Below, one piece after another: positions 16,730-22,526 of a stretch of DNA of 22,526 nt; the stretch's first letter is position 1, and each line of letters starts with the position of its first letter. Source of the DNA: JBAXXL01 sp038206725 (GTDB lineage Bacteria; Bacteroidota; Ignavibacteria; Kapaibacteriales; UBA2268); assembly GCA_038206725.1 (NCBI GenBank), contig JBBRAO010000041.1, positions 1 through 22,526 of the forward strand, given 5' to 3'. The notes below the pieces were generated by a model. That model was not told the origin of the DNA. It saw only the letters and a program-made list of their open reading frames with translations, and did not search any database. The translations under genes and the position numbers were made by a program.

Positions 16730-17482
16730 TTACATATCAGCGGCGGCTTTTACAAGTTTTTCTTGTAATCGTGTAAATCTCACCATTTGTTCTGATGTTA
16801 AATTTTCACTTGCATTCTGTAATTTTTCTGATAGATCAGTAGCTTTGTCCATCATATCGGTATATTCTGACATTGCGGACATATCACCATTTTTTGCTTT
16901 TTTGAGAAATTTTACATATTGATCAATATAATCTTCATAGCTTTGCAGAACAGCGTCCCAATCTTCTGAATTTGTTGATTCTTCACTAATGTTTTCAGTA
17001 TTACTTCCTTCCGAATAGTTAGAGCTTTCTGATTCCTCGTCTGGTTGTTCCATTTTACTTGAAACAATAAACTTTTTAACTTTTGAGTAATCTCCGAGGA
17101 TAAATAATTCATTAGGATTATGTTCAAAACTGATAACGGCTTCTCCTTTTCCCCCTTCCATAAGCGATTTTAGTTTATCCTTACCTTCACTTGTAGTTTT
17201 AAATTCAATAGCACTGCTAACGGGTGTTCCTTTGTCATCAACGAATGCAATAGATAAGACAGGAACTTCGTTTCCCCAACAATAACATGGATTTGTTGCT
17301 TTGATTCTTAATGATAGAATCCCGTCCTCTGAAATTTCATATTCGCCGTCAACGATTTTAAGATAATCACCTAAATCACCTGATATTTTAATACTTTCAG
17401 GTTCGATTTTATTTGGACCACCACAGGATGCCAATAAAATTATTGCTAAAATAGCAATTCCAACTTTGTATAAACTTTTCAT
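16730..17482 (-). CDS. Lipoprotein, DUF6591-like
   Basis: This 250-residue protein has a lipoprotein signal: MKSLYKVGIAILAIILLASC with lipobox LLASC and acylation Cys at residue 20. The middle is beta-rich (KISGDLGDYLKIVDGEYEIS) and includes a CYCW motif. After a Ser/Asn/Glu-rich linker (150-172) comes a helical C-terminal domain (YEDYIDQYVKFLKKAKNGDM through LQEKLVKAA), which matches my memory of DUF6591. It is probably anchored to the periplasmic face of a membrane. It is the first gene of the minus-strand cluster, so the main promoter should lie in 17483-17780. Function is unknown; it may sense or buffer the envelope for the SPFH assembly behind it. Confidence 0.82.
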   Translation of the reverse strand: MKSLYKVGIAILAIILLASCGGPNKIEPESIKISGDLGDYLKIVDGEYEISEDGILSLRIKATNPCYCWGNEVPVLSIAFVDDKGTPVSSAIEFKTTSEGKDKLKSLMEGGKGEAVISFEHNPNELFILGDYSKVKKFIVSSKMEQPDEESESSNYSEGSNTENISEESTNSEDWDAVLQSYEDYIDQYVKFLKKAKNGDMSAMSEYTDMMDKATDLSEKLQNASENLTSEQMVRFTRLQEKLVKAAADM

Positions 17483-17779
17483 AGCACTACACCTTTAATT
17501 AAATTACTTAAATAACATTTATAAACATTAATAGTGAACATTTATATCATTTTTAAAAATCTTGAACATTTTTATCTTCTGTAAATCAAAATAACACACA
17601 CCACTTATTGTTTCTTTAACCATATATTTTTTAACAAATCCATTATGGAAATAAAATCCTATCAAAGATATGCAATTTTGACTAAATGAGAAAGTTATAA
17701 TTTATAAACAGGTAATATGGGTTGATAATTGACCTATTTCAGGGCATAACATAGAAACAACTTTGAAAATCATTAATAA
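17483..17779. other. Intergenic region, likely promoter of the lipoprotein/SPFH cluster
   Basis: This AT-rich region lies between two minus-strand genes. It must hold the end of the LytTR transcript and the start of the cluster transcript. I find neither a clear terminator nor a convincing TTTG / TAnnTTTG promoter pair, so read-through from the LytTR gene cannot be excluded. No LytTR-type direct repeat was evident by eye. Confidence 0.4.
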
Positions 17780-18124
17780 TTAAATTACAATTGCGGTTTC
17801 TTTCAATTTCTCAAAAAAGTAGTCTCTTTTTGACTCCGATACAGGAATTATTAAATTTCCGTGAAGAATAATAGCCAAATGCTTACTTTTTGTGATTGAT
17901 TTGATTGAATTGATATTAACAATATAACTTTTATGAACACGGATAAAATGATCAATCGGAAGAACCTCTTCAAATTGCTTCAAATTCCTTGAAACAAGAA
18001 TTTCTTTATCATTTGTCTTGATATTGGTATAGCTGCCTTCAGCTTTTAAAAACAGGAATGTGCTCAATTTTAATGAAATAAAGCCATCTTTCGTAGGAAC
18101 CAAAATATTTTCGAAATTATTCAT
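17780..18124 (-). CDS. Stand-alone LytTR DNA-binding regulator
   Basis: This 114-residue protein is nearly all LytTR domain (about 5-105). Hallmarks are FLKAEGSYTNIKTNDKEILV, RNLKQFEEVLP and FIRVHKSYIVNINSIKSI, and the closing IIPVSESKRDYFFEKL. LytTR domains bind direct repeats in promoter DNA and are usually fused to a response-regulator receiver; none is present here, so it would have to respond to other input or act through its level. A structured RNA with promoter and terminator lies directly upstream in the same direction, 63 bases before the ATG. The lipoprotein/SPFH cluster, downstream on the same strand, is a possible target; this is inference. Confidence 0.9.
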   Translation of the reverse strand: MNNFENILVPTKDGFISLKLSTFLFLKAEGSYTNIKTNDKEILVSRNLKQFEEVLPIDHFIRVHKSYIVNINSIKSITKSKHLAIILHGNLIIPVSESKRDYFFEKLKETAIVI

Positions 18125-18187
18125 AACTAAATCATCTATAATTAATAAACAGCAATTTCAAAGTTCATAATGAATTAAGGAGAACAT

Positions 18188-18214
18188 AAAAAAGGGCATC
18201 TCCACAATCTGCCC
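18188..18214 (-). terminator. Terminator of the 6S-like RNA
   Basis: GGGCA (18194-18198) and TGCCC (18210-18214) form a 5-bp GC-rich stem with an 11-nt loop. On the minus strand six T (18193-18188) follow. It lies between the structured RNA and the LytTR start. Confidence 0.7.
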
Positions 18215-18325
18215 AACATAGAGGTACGACCAAGCACCCAGAGTGAAAGCAAAAAGGGAAACGCCCCATCTCTGGGGCGTGCCTTCTTACCGTTCTCACT
18301 CTTAAAATTGGTCGTTTTCTATGAA
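18188..18325 (-). ncRNA. Rod-shaped structured RNA, 6S-like
   Basis: On the minus strand the sequence folds into one long interrupted hairpin. In plus-strand coordinates the stems are 18217-18222/18318-18323 (6 bp), 18226-18233/18308-18315 (8 bp), 18240-18246/18296-18302 (7 bp), a partly paired central region, and an apical hairpin 18261-18267/18274-18280 (7 bp). A Bacteroidota-type promoter places the start near 18325, right at the base of the rod. A terminator (stem 18194-18198/18210-18214 plus six T) ends it near 18188. A rod of about 107 nt with a central open region and its own promoter resembles 6S RNA, including the short forms in Flavobacteria. Because it sits upstream of the LytTR gene it could instead be an attenuating leader. 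Identity is inference; the structure is seen. Confidence 0.65.
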
Positions 18326-18328
18326 GAA

Positions 18329-18361
18329 CGAAAGTAAGACAACGCTTACAAATATTTCAAA
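18329..18361 (-). promoter_or_regulatory. Bacteroidota-type promoter for the structured RNA
   Basis: On the minus strand TTTG (18361-18358) is followed, after 21 bases, by TACTTTCG (18336-18329), against the known consensus TTTG and TAnnTTTG spaced about 19-21. The predicted start, a few bases downstream, coincides with the base of the rod-shaped RNA. Confidence 0.65.
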
Positions 18362-18793
18362 ATTTCGTAAATTTCTTTACATTTTATTTTTATTCCATTA
18401 TATTCTAATTAATTCATAACAAAATTACAATAATTTTCATTAAATAAAAATTTATTAATTGTTAAAGTGATAAAACAATCGTATTCTTTCAAAAAAAAAT
18501 AATAAAAGAATATTAGCAGTAAAATTTCTGCTTGTAATTGTATCAAATCATTGCTTGAATTATCATTGATTTAATGTTATTTAGCCTTGCATTTAGGTTA
18601 GATTTGTAGGGGTTCTGATCTGAATCTTTGAGCCATTAACCTAAAAGTAAATAGAATTTTATTAACAAATATGCTCAAGATTATGGTATTAAAGTAACTT
18701 ACGGCAAACTTTAAGAATTTATTTTCGTAATAATTAAAATAATTTGCAATATTTTTAAAACATATTCGTTATTGTATACGTTCTTTTAAAGAA
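18362..18793. other. AT-rich intergenic stretch with one inverted repeat
   Basis: No gene is seen between the structured RNA and the SAM riboswitch. TTTAGGTTA (18592-18600) is perfectly inverted as TAACCTAAA (18637-18645), and a nested AGATT/AATCT pair (18600-18604/18623-18627) could extend the fold. It may be a hairpin or a protein-binding site. The promoter of the riboswitch must lie towards the right end but is not clear. Confidence 0.45.
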
Positions 18794-18900
18794 GTTTATT
18801 AAGAATGGCCGAGAGACAGGCTCTATGACGCCATGACAACCTATATTATACATTGATATAATACAAGGTGCCAACCTGCCTTGAAAAAGGAAAGATAAGC
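18794..18900 (+). promoter_or_regulatory. SAM-I (S-box) riboswitch aptamer
   Basis: The S-box elements appear in order. P1 is GTTTATT (18794-18800) paired to GATAAGC (18894-18900). The P2 arm holds GAGAGACAGGCTCTATGA, which matches the classic GAGGGACTGGCCCGACGA with a paired G-C to A-T change; next come ACGCC and GACAACC. P3 has stem TATATTAT/ATATAATA, followed by AAGGTGCCAACC. P4 is CCTT/AAGG, followed by GGAAAGATAAG. These are the conserved SAM-binding core positions. Known role: S-adenosylmethionine binding stabilises P1 and favours termination. Downstream genes are not methionine genes. Confidence 0.9.
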
Positions 18901-18925
18901 TATATTTGAGTAAAAATCTTCAAAG

Positions 18926-18959
18926 CTCCAATGATACCTTATCATTCGGAGTTTTTTTT
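18926..18959 (+). terminator. Riboswitch expression-platform terminator
   Basis: CTCC-AATGATA (18926-18936) pairs with TATCATT-c-GGAG (18940-18951) around a 3-nt loop with one bulged C, followed by eight T (18952-18959). A competing antiterminator is possible: 18898-18909 (AGC, TTTGA) can pair with 18920-18927 (TCAAA, GCT), joining the P1 3' strand to the terminator's 5' arm. This predicts repression when SAM is high. Confidence 0.88.
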
Positions 18960-19032
18960 ATTCTCCAATGATGAATCCATTCAAGATAAACTTTCAAAAA
19001 ATATTTTATTAATAATTTTTGGGGCATTCCTA

Positions 19033-19665
19033 ATGGAAAAAGTGAAACTCAATTTCGTGATTGATTGTATTCCAGTCATAGCGGAGACCGATTCGACTAA
19101 TCTAAGACAATTTTCTTTGCGTCTAATTTCCCACGATTTTGATGCTTGGTTTACAAGCCGCACAATAATGTTGATTGCACTTCCTTACGTGAGATTTTTC
19201 GATAAAGGTATAATAACTGATAAGGGGCTTGAATCAGCAAACGAAATGGCTCGAGGGCTCTATTATGGCTATCTGTTGTCAAAAAGCCACCTTGAACAGC
19301 TCGATTCAGAAGCAAATAAAATAGTTCAGAGAGATATTCAAAACCAACTAATGTTAGAAGAGAAAATTAATCAATTAAACAGTTTACGACAAGATTGGAA
19401 AAAGAAGTTAAAAAGCAATCAAATCGATATGAAGGAATATGTCAGTAACAAAAAGCGTATTGAAGATAATAAAATAGCATTACGCAATTTGTTTGAAGAA
19501 AACAAAAAAAAAATGATTGAATTAACATTAATCAAAATAATCCCTGGATTTACAAAGATCAAAGAAAGCGACGACGATTACACCGCCGAAAAAGCAGTAA
19601 TATCATATATGACAAGACTTGTTAAATTGAAATCGAATGAATTCGAAAAAGACCAAAACCAATAA
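19033..19665 (+). CDS. Hypothetical coiled-coil protein, first gene after the SAM riboswitch
   Basis: This encodes 210 residues from the ATG at 19033 (MEKVKLNFVIDCIPVIAETD). The frame is open from an earlier ATG at 18931, but that codon lies inside the terminator stem, so a start there would make the terminator coding; 19033 is preferred. The N-terminal half is mixed alpha/beta (SLRLISHDFDAWFTSRTIML). A charged helical stretch, about residues 80-170 (ANKIVQRDIQNQLMLEEKIN, LNSLRQDWKKKLK), is likely coiled coil. No signal peptide or membrane segment is present. No family is recognised. It is probably co-transcribed with the next gene, 36 bases on, and controlled by the riboswitch. Confidence 0.7.
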   Translation: MEKVKLNFVIDCIPVIAETDSTNLRQFSLRLISHDFDAWFTSRTIMLIALPYVRFFDKGIITDKGLESANEMARGLYYGYLLSKSHLEQLDSEANKIVQRDIQNQLMLEEKINQLNSLRQDWKKKLKSNQIDMKEYVSNKKRIEDNKIALRNLFEENKKKMIELTLIKIIPGFTKIKESDDDYTAEKAVISYMTRLVKLKSNEFEKDQNQ

Positions 19666-19701
19666 AATAAATTTTTAAAAATCATTAAAGGAATGAAAAT
19701 A

Positions 19702-20754
19702 ATGGCTGAAGACAAATTAACTGTCGTTATGACAGAAGAATGCCAAATCGAAAAATTCGATGATATTTTGTTCGGATTGCACTTCGTAGAAGATGTGTTA
19801 GAATCCGATCCGAATAGATGTTGGATCACCGACGGAAGTGAGTTGTGGCACTTCGGGGTGCATCCGAATAAAACGAAGAATAAACTATTTTACAAATACG
19901 GGTACAGACAACCCCAAGATTATGAATACATTACTCCAAGCAAATTGAATGAAGATGATAAACAGATCCTTTATAGTTTCGTCCCCCCGAAAAATAATAC
20001 ACTGCTGTGGCAAGACCTTGCCCAAATCAAAGAGAATTTACAAGTTCATATTCCACTTGATTTGAATGCTTTTTGGGCGGTGCCAAGCCGCCTGTGCATT
20101 AGTCATAGCCATCCCAATGATGATGTTTTTTGTACTGAGCACATCGTTAGAAATATAGCCGAAACAAAGTTCGATGTGATAATTGAACTTCGTACTAATG
20201 AAAGAGTAGAAAATAAAAATATGTTTGCCGAAATAATGAAAGAAAATGATTTACAAGTGCAAAAGATAGAATTTGTTATACCCGAAGATGCAGAATTTGC
20301 ATTTGAACAAATTAATAGCATTATAACACAGATAGATAATTTTCTTGCAGAAGATAAGCGTATCCTTTTTCACTCACAAGGCAGAACAAACCGTTTAGGC
20401 TTAGTTCTTGCCAGCTTCCTTCTTAAGCATAAACTCGCACTCAAAAAGAATTTCATAAACAAAATTAATGAACTTAGAGAAGGTCTGTGGTCTAATGAAG
20501 ACCCTACAATCCAATTTGAATATTGGGACTTCAATCAGACCCAACTCTATAATTGCGATAGATCACGCCATTATTTTAAATCAAAATACCTAATAACCAA
20601 ACCAAGAAGTTCTTATGTTGTACCTTTCTATTTTAACAAAAAAATGATAAATTCAATTGAATATTCTGTAGAAGACTTAGCATTAGCAGTCGATTATAAA
20701 GTTGATAAAAAGACTTCCGAATTACTCTCATTGTTCAAAAATATGAAAGAATAA
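19702..20754 (+). CDS. Dual-specificity-phosphatase-like protein with Cys-to-Ser active site
   Basis: This encodes 350 residues from the ATG at 19702, chosen because AAAGGA (19687-19692) is well spaced from it; the ATG at 19693 touches that site. Residues 1-115 form an unrecognised domain (KFDDILFGLHFVEDVLESDP). From about 120 (FWAVPSRLCISHSHPNDD) the layout follows tyrosine/dual-specificity phosphatases: FDVIIELRTNERVENK, a candidate general acid D196 in VIPEDAEF, and the P-loop FHSQGRTNRLGLVLASFLL at about 223-241. The P-loop reads H-S-x5-R-x-G, so the catalytic Cys (HCx5R) is Ser225, encoded TCA; two base changes separate it from a Cys codon, which argues against a read error. The spacing D196 to S225 (29) fits the family. 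It is therefore probably a pseudophosphatase that binds phosphate without cleaving it. The C-terminal third is unassigned. Confidence 0.75.
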   Translation: MAEDKLTVVMTEECQIEKFDDILFGLHFVEDVLESDPNRCWITDGSELWHFGVHPNKTKNKLFYKYGYRQPQDYEYITPSKLNEDDKQILYSFVPPKNNTLLWQDLAQIKENLQVHIPLDLNAFWAVPSRLCISHSHPNDDVFCTEHIVRNIAETKFDVIIELRTNERVENKNMFAEIMKENDLQVQKIEFVIPEDAEFAFEQINSIITQIDNFLAEDKRILFHSQGRTNRLGLVLASFLLKHKLALKKNFINKINELREGLWSNEDPTIQFEYWDFNQTQLYNCDRSRHYFKSKYLITKPRSSYVVPFYFNKKMINSIEYSVEDLALAVDYKVDKKTSELLSLFKNMKE

Positions 20755-20825
20755 TTATTTGATTATTATTAAAGTAAAAGTAAAATTTAAAGAGGTTTAG
20801 TTCAATAAATATAAAGAATAAAAAA

Positions 20826-21185
20826 ATGAAAAGTCCAGAAGAAATCAAAAATGGATTAGAACAGTTTACAGGAACAGAGCAATACTACAAATACACCACT
20901 GGGTTACTATTGACTGACGGAGTTAAATACCTCGCAGACGCTTGTGATTGCTATTGGTTGTTAGATATTATTGTTAGTTATCAATTTAATCGTAAGATTG
21001 CTTGTGAGCCGTTTCAGACATATAAATTAACAGTAAATCAAAAAAGAAACTCAGCGAAAGTTACAATAGAAGATGGAAATGAAAATGTCTTAAAAACCCA
21101 AATTATTGAATATACAGACTTTCCATTAGATGAAATTAAATTATGGTGTATAGATAAAGTAATTCTATTACCATCAGAATATTAA
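20826..21185 (+). CDS. DUF6876-like small protein
   Basis: This 119-residue soluble protein begins EEIKNGLEQFTGTEQYYKYT and LLLTDGVKYLADACDCYWLL, then DIIVSYQ. The run 'GTEQYyk...TDGVkYlAdac.cYWLlDiI.SYQ' matches what I recall of the DUF6876 family, common in accessory DNA of Bacteroidota and cyanobacteria. Its function is unknown. It is all on the plus strand with the phosphatase-like gene (71-bp gap) and the metallohydrolase gene (37-bp gap). It has an A-rich leader and no Shine-Dalgarno. Confidence 0.75.
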   Translation: MKSPEEIKNGLEQFTGTEQYYKYTTGLLLTDGVKYLADACDCYWLLDIIVSYQFNRKIACEPFQTYKLTVNQKRNSAKVTIEDGNENVLKTQIIEYTDFPLDEIKLWCIDKVILLPSEY

Positions 21186-21222
21186 AAATACTAATTACTA
21201 AAAATTAAAAAGGGCAAATCCT

Positions 21223-22131
21223 ATGAAAGAAAGCGATAAAAAATTAATAACCGATTTATATAATATAAATAGTTATTCAGGTCGTGAGGCCGAAATTAAA
21301 AATTTCATTGTTGAGTACATAACCAAGCTAATAACAAATATAAAGATTGAAGTTGATGAATACGGTATCTATGTTACTAAAGGAACTGCAATGTTTCCCT
21401 GCCTCATAGCACATTTAGACGAAGTACATAGACCAAAAGATAAAAATGTGGTAATAATTAAAGATGACTTGATTTTTACAATAGACAAATTTAATCACCC
21501 AACTGGATGTGGTGGAGATGACAAAAACGGAATTTACATTGCGCTGAAGGCATTGAAAGAGCTTGTAAATGTTAAGTTGTTCTTTCCTGTAGGTGAAGAA
21601 ATTGGCGGTGTTGGTTCTTATGACTGCAATCTTAATTTTTTCAACGACTGCACATACTTAATAGGGCTTGATCGGCGTGGTAACAGCGATGTGATTACAA
21701 GCATTGGGGGTGTTGTTATGTGTAGCGAACAATTCAAAGAAGATTTTATGAGCCTTGCTTTATCCTATGGTTATCAGGAAACCTCCGGAATGTTCACAGA
21801 TGTTTATGCGTTAAAAAATAGAAGTGTTCCATTATCAGCAATCAACCTATCTGTTGGATATTACAACCCACACAGAAACGAAGAATATACTATAATCTCC
21901 GATATGGAAAGAAGTTTTGATTTAGTTATGGAATTCTGTAATGCGTTTACAGGTGTGTATGAACACTCCATAGAAAATCGAACAAGTAAGTTCGATTATA
22001 GCAAGTCTAAGATATTTGATGACGATGCTGAATTTGATGATGACAATTATTTCAAAGATTTTTTCAAGAAAGTCCGTCCGAATATCAGTCCAGATAATTC
22101 AATAAAACAAAGCAAATTCAAATATTTTTAA
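21223..22131 (+). CDS. M20/M42-type zinc metallohydrolase (peptidase family)
   Basis: This 302-residue protein carries the ligand set of co-catalytic zinc peptidases: H64 and D66 in AHLDEVH, an Asp in GCGGDDKNG (D99 or D100), catalytic E125 and ligand E126 in VGEEIGGVGS, D150 in LIGLDRRG, and H217 in YYNPHRNEEY. The N-terminal helix (LYNINSYSGREAEIKNFIVE) is the usual M20/M42 opening. It lacks a signal peptide, so it is cytoplasmic. At about 300 residues it is shorter than many M20 enzymes and may lack the dimerisation lid domain. The substrate is unknown; peptides or modified amino acids are likely. An Asp-rich tail (FDDDAEFDDDNYF) closes it. It lies in the row of genes behind the SAM riboswitch. 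Confidence 0.85.
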   Translation: MKESDKKLITDLYNINSYSGREAEIKNFIVEYITKLITNIKIEVDEYGIYVTKGTAMFPCLIAHLDEVHRPKDKNVVIIKDDLIFTIDKFNHPTGCGGDDKNGIYIALKALKELVNVKLFFPVGEEIGGVGSYDCNLNFFNDCTYLIGLDRRGNSDVITSIGGVVMCSEQFKEDFMSLALSYGYQETSGMFTDVYALKNRSVPLSAINLSVGYYNPHRNEEYTIISDMERSFDLVMEFCNAFTGVYEHSIENRTSKFDYSKSKIFDDDAEFDDDNYFKDFFKKVRPNISPDNSIKQSKFKYF

Positions 22132-22157
22132 AATGTTAGATAATATAAGGAAAAATT

Positions 22158-22526
22158 ATGAAAACATTAGTTTATTTCGCTTCCGGGCCAAACAAGGAAG
22201 AGTATCAAACCTTAGATTATGAGCGGATTTATCTTATTGACCATTGTTTCAGGAGCAGAATGTATGGCAGAAGGCAAATCATTAGAGAAGGTAAGGTTAT
22301 CTGTATTGGGATGGATTGCCTTGATTCAATCAGTTTTTTAAAGGAAAGAAATGTAACAATTGATTGTTTCGTGTCGCTTAACGAAGGCTTATGGGAGGGC
22401 GGAGGTCATTATGCACTAAATTCCGATATGTTCCTTGGCTACGCAATGCCGTTGTTCAATGATAACTATATCCACATAATGAATAAACGCTATTACCATA
22501 ATTGGGAATTTCGGATTAGGATGGAT
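22158..22526 (+). CDS. Hypothetical protein (3' end outside window)
   Basis: From the ATG at 22158 the frame is open for 123 codons to the window edge. An AAGGA site lies just before it. The protein starts MKTLVYFASGPNKEEYQTLD, then YERIYLIDHCFRSRMYG. Later, CIGMDCLDSISFLKE and DCFVSLNEGLWEGGGHYALN suggest an enzyme-like alpha/beta protein with a Gly-rich loop. I recognise no family. It follows the metallohydrolase gene by 26 bases and is probably part of the same transcript. Confidence 0.72.
   Translation, partial: MKTLVYFASGPNKEEYQTLDYERIYLIDHCFRSRMYGRRQIIREGKVICIGMDCLDSISFLKERNVTIDCFVSLNEGLWEGGGHYALNSDMFLGYAMPLFNDNYIHIMNKRYYHNWEFRIRMD

Noticed and set aside
18188..18323. SRP (4.5S-type) RNA
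   Set aside because: The conserved SRP loop motif (GGTCAGG...GGAAGG...AGCAGCC) is absent, so a 6S-like rod is the better reading.

Overview
The window looks chromosomal, from an AT-rich member of the Bacteroidota/Chlorobiota/Ignavibacteriota (FCB) group. The evidence is a giant secreted protein ending in a type IX secretion (T9SS) sorting domain with GWNMI-type modules, a promoter matching the Bacteroidota TTTG / TAnnTTTG pattern, and mostly A-rich leaders with few Shine-Dalgarno sites. The exact species cannot be read from the sequence.

Layout. (1) 2-6796, plus: the 3' part of one very large surface-protein gene. It carries six RCC1-like repeats of exactly 150 bp, FN3, LamG-like and Ig-like modules, an embedded alpha/beta-hydrolase (lipase-like) domain, two GWNMI modules and a T9SS C-terminal domain. 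(2) 6797-8504: a terminator and a long AT-rich stretch without a gene, holding at most one decayed coding fragment. (3) 8505-11700, plus: a replication-type cassette of a small protein, a 792-residue CHC2 zinc finger/Toprim/SF3 helicase primase-helicase and a 68-residue protein, closed by a strong terminator. (4) 11823-11961: an array of 22-23-bp direct repeats, probably the end of a lost IS21-like element or iterons.

(5) 17482-12063, minus: a tightly packed cluster of lipoprotein, TerB-like/zinc-ribbon protein, degraded pseudogene, SPFH protein with a GYF_2 domain, PH-domain protein, second GYF_2 protein, four-helix membrane protein and an exported protein. It resembles a membrane-microdomain or envelope-stress assembly, compositionally reminiscent of the Bacillus SPFH/zinc-ribbon ydj genes but without PspA. 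(6) 18323-17780, minus: a rod-shaped structured RNA (6S-like) with its own promoter and terminator, lying just upstream of a stand-alone LytTR DNA-binding protein.

(7) 18794-22526, plus: a complete SAM-I (S-box) riboswitch with terminator, followed not by methionine genes but by a row of poorly known genes: a coiled-coil protein, a dual-specificity-phosphatase-like protein whose catalytic Cys is Ser, a DUF6876-like protein, an M20/M42-type metallohydrolase with all metal ligands, and a partial unknown gene. The most notable points are the orphan SAM riboswitch cassette with its pseudophosphatase, the 6S-like RNA, and the SPFH/GYF_2/PH/TerB cluster.
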